A stretch of 32,680 nt of DNA from a virus, in the IMG/VR virus record IMGVR_UViG_3300021197_000701, positions 1-32,680 of that record, one strand, 5' to 3'. The number at the start of each line of letters is the position of its first letter. The stretch's first letter is position 1. This document shows positions 31,020 through 32,680 of this stretch, piece by piece. The notes beneath the pieces were generated by a model. That model was not told the origin of the DNA, made no database searches, and saw only the letters and a program-made list of their open reading frames with translations. The position numbers and the translations under genes were made by a program.

Positions 31020-32519
31020 TTAGTTGTCAGTATCATTTGAATCTTTACTTTCAATGTCTGGTTTGGATTCGTTTTCGGTAGAGTTTTCTCTAGGTAATTC
31101 GCCCTTTGGACTACTACTAGATTTTGTTTTTTTGTTCCCATTATCTTTCTTTTCGCCGATAATACGCAACCCTTGTTCTTCAGAAATTAATCCACTATCC
31201 CAACCCATAGTCGCTCTACGCATCCTATTCAAAGGTGTTTCTTCGTCGATTGGTAGGAATGTTAGGAAAGGTAAATCCTCATGCTTATGTGGTATGCCTA
31301 AAAGATTAAGATGCTTAGAAAATAGTTTGTGTACCGATTCGGTTAATACACCTTGTAGCCTAGTGATTGCAGATACTGCCCAAACATTAGCGTTGTAGGT
31401 AGCGGCAAAGGTTGAACCTCTTTCTTGTCCCGATGCAACTCGGGGGACATGTAAAACCGCTGCTATATCCGCATTTACTGAATCAAGGAAAGCAGATGCG
31501 TCGGGGATTGCATTTTTCAAATCGACATGGTGTATGTCTATGTAGGAAGGTAGAATAGGGATTTGGTCGCCGTCTAGGGTTTCTAGTAGTTTGGCGACAT
31601 CGTTCATAATGCTTTTTAGTCTTTCCTGTTGTTCTGCTGGGTCTTGTATATGTTCAACGGCTTCCATACCAATAGTAATATATTGTTTTGTTAGACTATC
31701 TTCTAGTGCCACACGATTATTGATACTGTTATACTTTGCTCGGATAGGTTGTTTTAGAGCACTAAATCGTGACGCACCCCATATACCATAGGTCTTTCTT
31801 CCTAATCTATCTTGAAACCAATTAGAGCGATAATCAATTTTAATGTGCCACACTTCATCCGACTGAAATACCTGCGTATCAACTGCGTTTTCACGGAACA
31901 AGTAATAGTTAGCATCCATTACGGGATTGTCCTCGGTAATATGTCCGGTATATCCCGTCGATGTTATGTCTCTAATATCCACTCGCCTATCCATAATGGT
32001 AATTTGTTTTGCGGGTAAAGATTGAACCTTTGTGATACCTATACCCGCTTTACCAACAAGTTTGTTGATGTCATTACCATACACCATTAGGTTACGCATA
32101 GCCGAAATTAGAATATCATCAAAGTCGGTATCGTGAATTAATTGTTTTATTGCATTGCGAATACGGGCGTTTTTAGCCCCCCTATAATCAACGGAGTAGT
32201 TGTTAGCCGTCAATGACACGGAACGCACCGCACCGTTCAATTCTGGGTCTAATTTAACCATACTATCGTATAGGTCAAATGTTTGGTCATAGTTATCATA
32301 TGATGAACGGGCTCTAGATGATTTAGTTAGGTCATCCGTGGACTTTAAAACATCACTAATGCCACCAAACACTTCAACGGGTGATGCTTTTCTAGCACCT
32401 ACCGCTGTTGGGGTTACATCGGCTTTAATAGAAACCGGTTTTCTGAACGGGTTCCATAGCCTACGCCTCTCGCTCATGGTGTTCAAATAAGCCCATGTGT
32501 ATTTGAACCAACCGCTCAT
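31020..32519 (-). CDS. Portal protein
   Basis: A 499-residue portal, the ring through which DNA enters and leaves the head. It begins MSGWFKYTWAYLNTMSERRR, then a stretch typical of portals (YDSMVKLDPELNGAVRSVSL, RNLMVYGNDINKLV), RVALEDSLTKQYITIGM near the stem, and FAATYNANVWAVSAITRLQ with the long C-terminal helix, ending in a disordered charged tail (from about 455). First gene of the minus-strand block. A TATAAA box 20 bases before the ATG at 32519 supports this start; an ATG at 32477 is possible. No terminase gene lies upstream within the window. Confidence 0.9.
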   Translation of the reverse strand: MSGWFKYTWAYLNTMSERRRLWNPFRKPVSIKADVTPTAVGARKASPVEVFGGISDVLKSTDDLTKSSRARSSYDNYDQTFDLYDSMVKLDPELNGAVRSVSLTANNYSVDYRGAKNARIRNAIKQLIHDTDFDDILISAMRNLMVYGNDINKLVGKAGIGITKVQSLPAKQITIMDRRVDIRDITSTGYTGHITEDNPVMDANYYLFRENAVDTQVFQSDEVWHIKIDYRSNWFQDRLGRKTYGIWGASRFSALKQPIRAKYNSINNRVALEDSLTKQYITIGMEAVEHIQDPAEQQERLKSIMNDVAKLLETLDGDQIPILPSYIDIHHVDLKNAIPDASAFLDSVNADIAAVLHVPRVASGQERGSTFAATYNANVWAVSAITRLQGVLTESVHKLFSKHLNLLGIPHKHEDLPFLTFLPIDEETPLNRMRRATMGWDSGLISEEQGLRIIGEKKDNGNKKTKSSSSPKGELPRENSTENESKPDIESKDSNDTDN

Positions 32520-32539
32520 AACCGGATTTTATTCTTTTG

Positions 32540-32545
32540 TTTATA
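32540..32545 (-). promoter_or_regulatory. TATA box of the virion operon
   Basis: The minus strand reads GTGTATAAACA, with TATAAA centred about 23 bases before the portal ATG, fit for leaderless transcription. It lies in the only long gap of the window (32520-32680), which is AT-rich and has no convincing gene. Its sequence differs from the TTNATATAC element of the downstream genes. Confidence 0.45.
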
Positions 32546-32627
32546 CACAAATAAAATAATCGGGTTACTGCTATGGTTGTATGTATTTTTTATTATTTCT
32601 TCTTAGGTAATAGGATAAAACTAAGAG

Positions 32628-32665
32628 TATAGTGGCTACAATCCGTAATTTGTCCCCCCACTATA
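32628..32665. repeat. Inverted repeat in the upstream region of the virion operon
   Basis: TATAGTGG at 32628-32635 and CCACTATA at 32658-32665 are perfect 8-base inverted repeats with 22 bases between, including a run of six C. Located about 110-145 bases before the portal gene. It could be an operator or a weak hairpin; short enough to be chance. Confidence 0.3.
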
Positions 32666-32680
32666 AGCACAAATAATTAA

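Noticed and set aside
32574-32635. Short frames of about 20 codons in the upstream gap
   Set aside because: No ribosome site, no motif and length expected by chance in AT-rich DNA.
1-32680. tRNA genes, rRNA, insertion sequences or terminal repeats
   Set aside because: No cloverleaf-like segment fits in the short gaps, no transposase is present, and the two window ends share no visible repeat.

Overview
This window looks like a large piece of a tailed double-stranded DNA virus (Caudoviricetes) that infects an archaeon, most likely a marine one. The archaeal assignment rests on several features seen together. There is a family B DNA polymerase. The primase joins an archaeal/eukaryotic PriS-type catalytic domain to a PriL-type iron-sulfur domain. 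There is an ERCC4 (XPF/Hef/Mus81) nuclease with helix-hairpin-helix motifs, and a Cas4-like iron-sulfur nuclease. TATA-like boxes of form TTNATAT(A/G) sit 26-27 bases before apparently leaderless starts, or about 42 bases before starts that have a Shine-Dalgarno site. The gene set resembles what has been described for magroviruses (Marine Group II/Poseidoniales), but a Thaumarchaeota tailed virus is not excluded by sequence reading alone.

Layout: bases 1-6180 carry a plus-strand replication/repair block: polymerase, Cas4-like nuclease, two small unknown proteins, a zinc-ribbon protein, primase, a second zinc-ribbon protein, ERCC4 nuclease and a tiny membrane peptide. From 32519 down to 6135 everything is on the minus strand and forms the virion block. 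In transcription order it holds portal, a small membrane protein, a 700-residue protease/scaffold fusion, a decoration-like protein, major capsid protein, four small head/neck proteins, a 979-residue fibre and five small proteins (one with a SAP domain). It then continues with a connector, an acetyltransferase, a tail-completion-like protein, a LamG/terminator-like fusion, tail tube, three small proteins, a tail assembly chaperone with a -1 frameshift, a 1191-residue tape measure, a 2225-residue hub/fibre protein and a 48-residue membrane protein. The two blocks converge and overlap at 6135-6178.

No sheath gene was recognised, and the long tape measure follows a single tube protein, so a siphovirus-like long non-contractile tail is the best guess. 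Terminase, sliding clamp and lysis enzymes were not seen and are presumably outside the window. Genes are packed tightly, many with ATGA or TGATG overlaps or with the upstream stop codon inside the next gene's Shine-Dalgarno site. No gap exceeds about 160 bases.

The most interesting points are: the -1 frameshift in the tail chaperone; a shared promoter element that also marks an internal start for a separate scaffold inside the protease gene; the one-chain primase; a polymerase motif C reading YGHTDS; an acetyltransferase gene in the neck cluster; the giant hub; and an antisense-overlapping pair of tiny membrane proteins at the convergence point.
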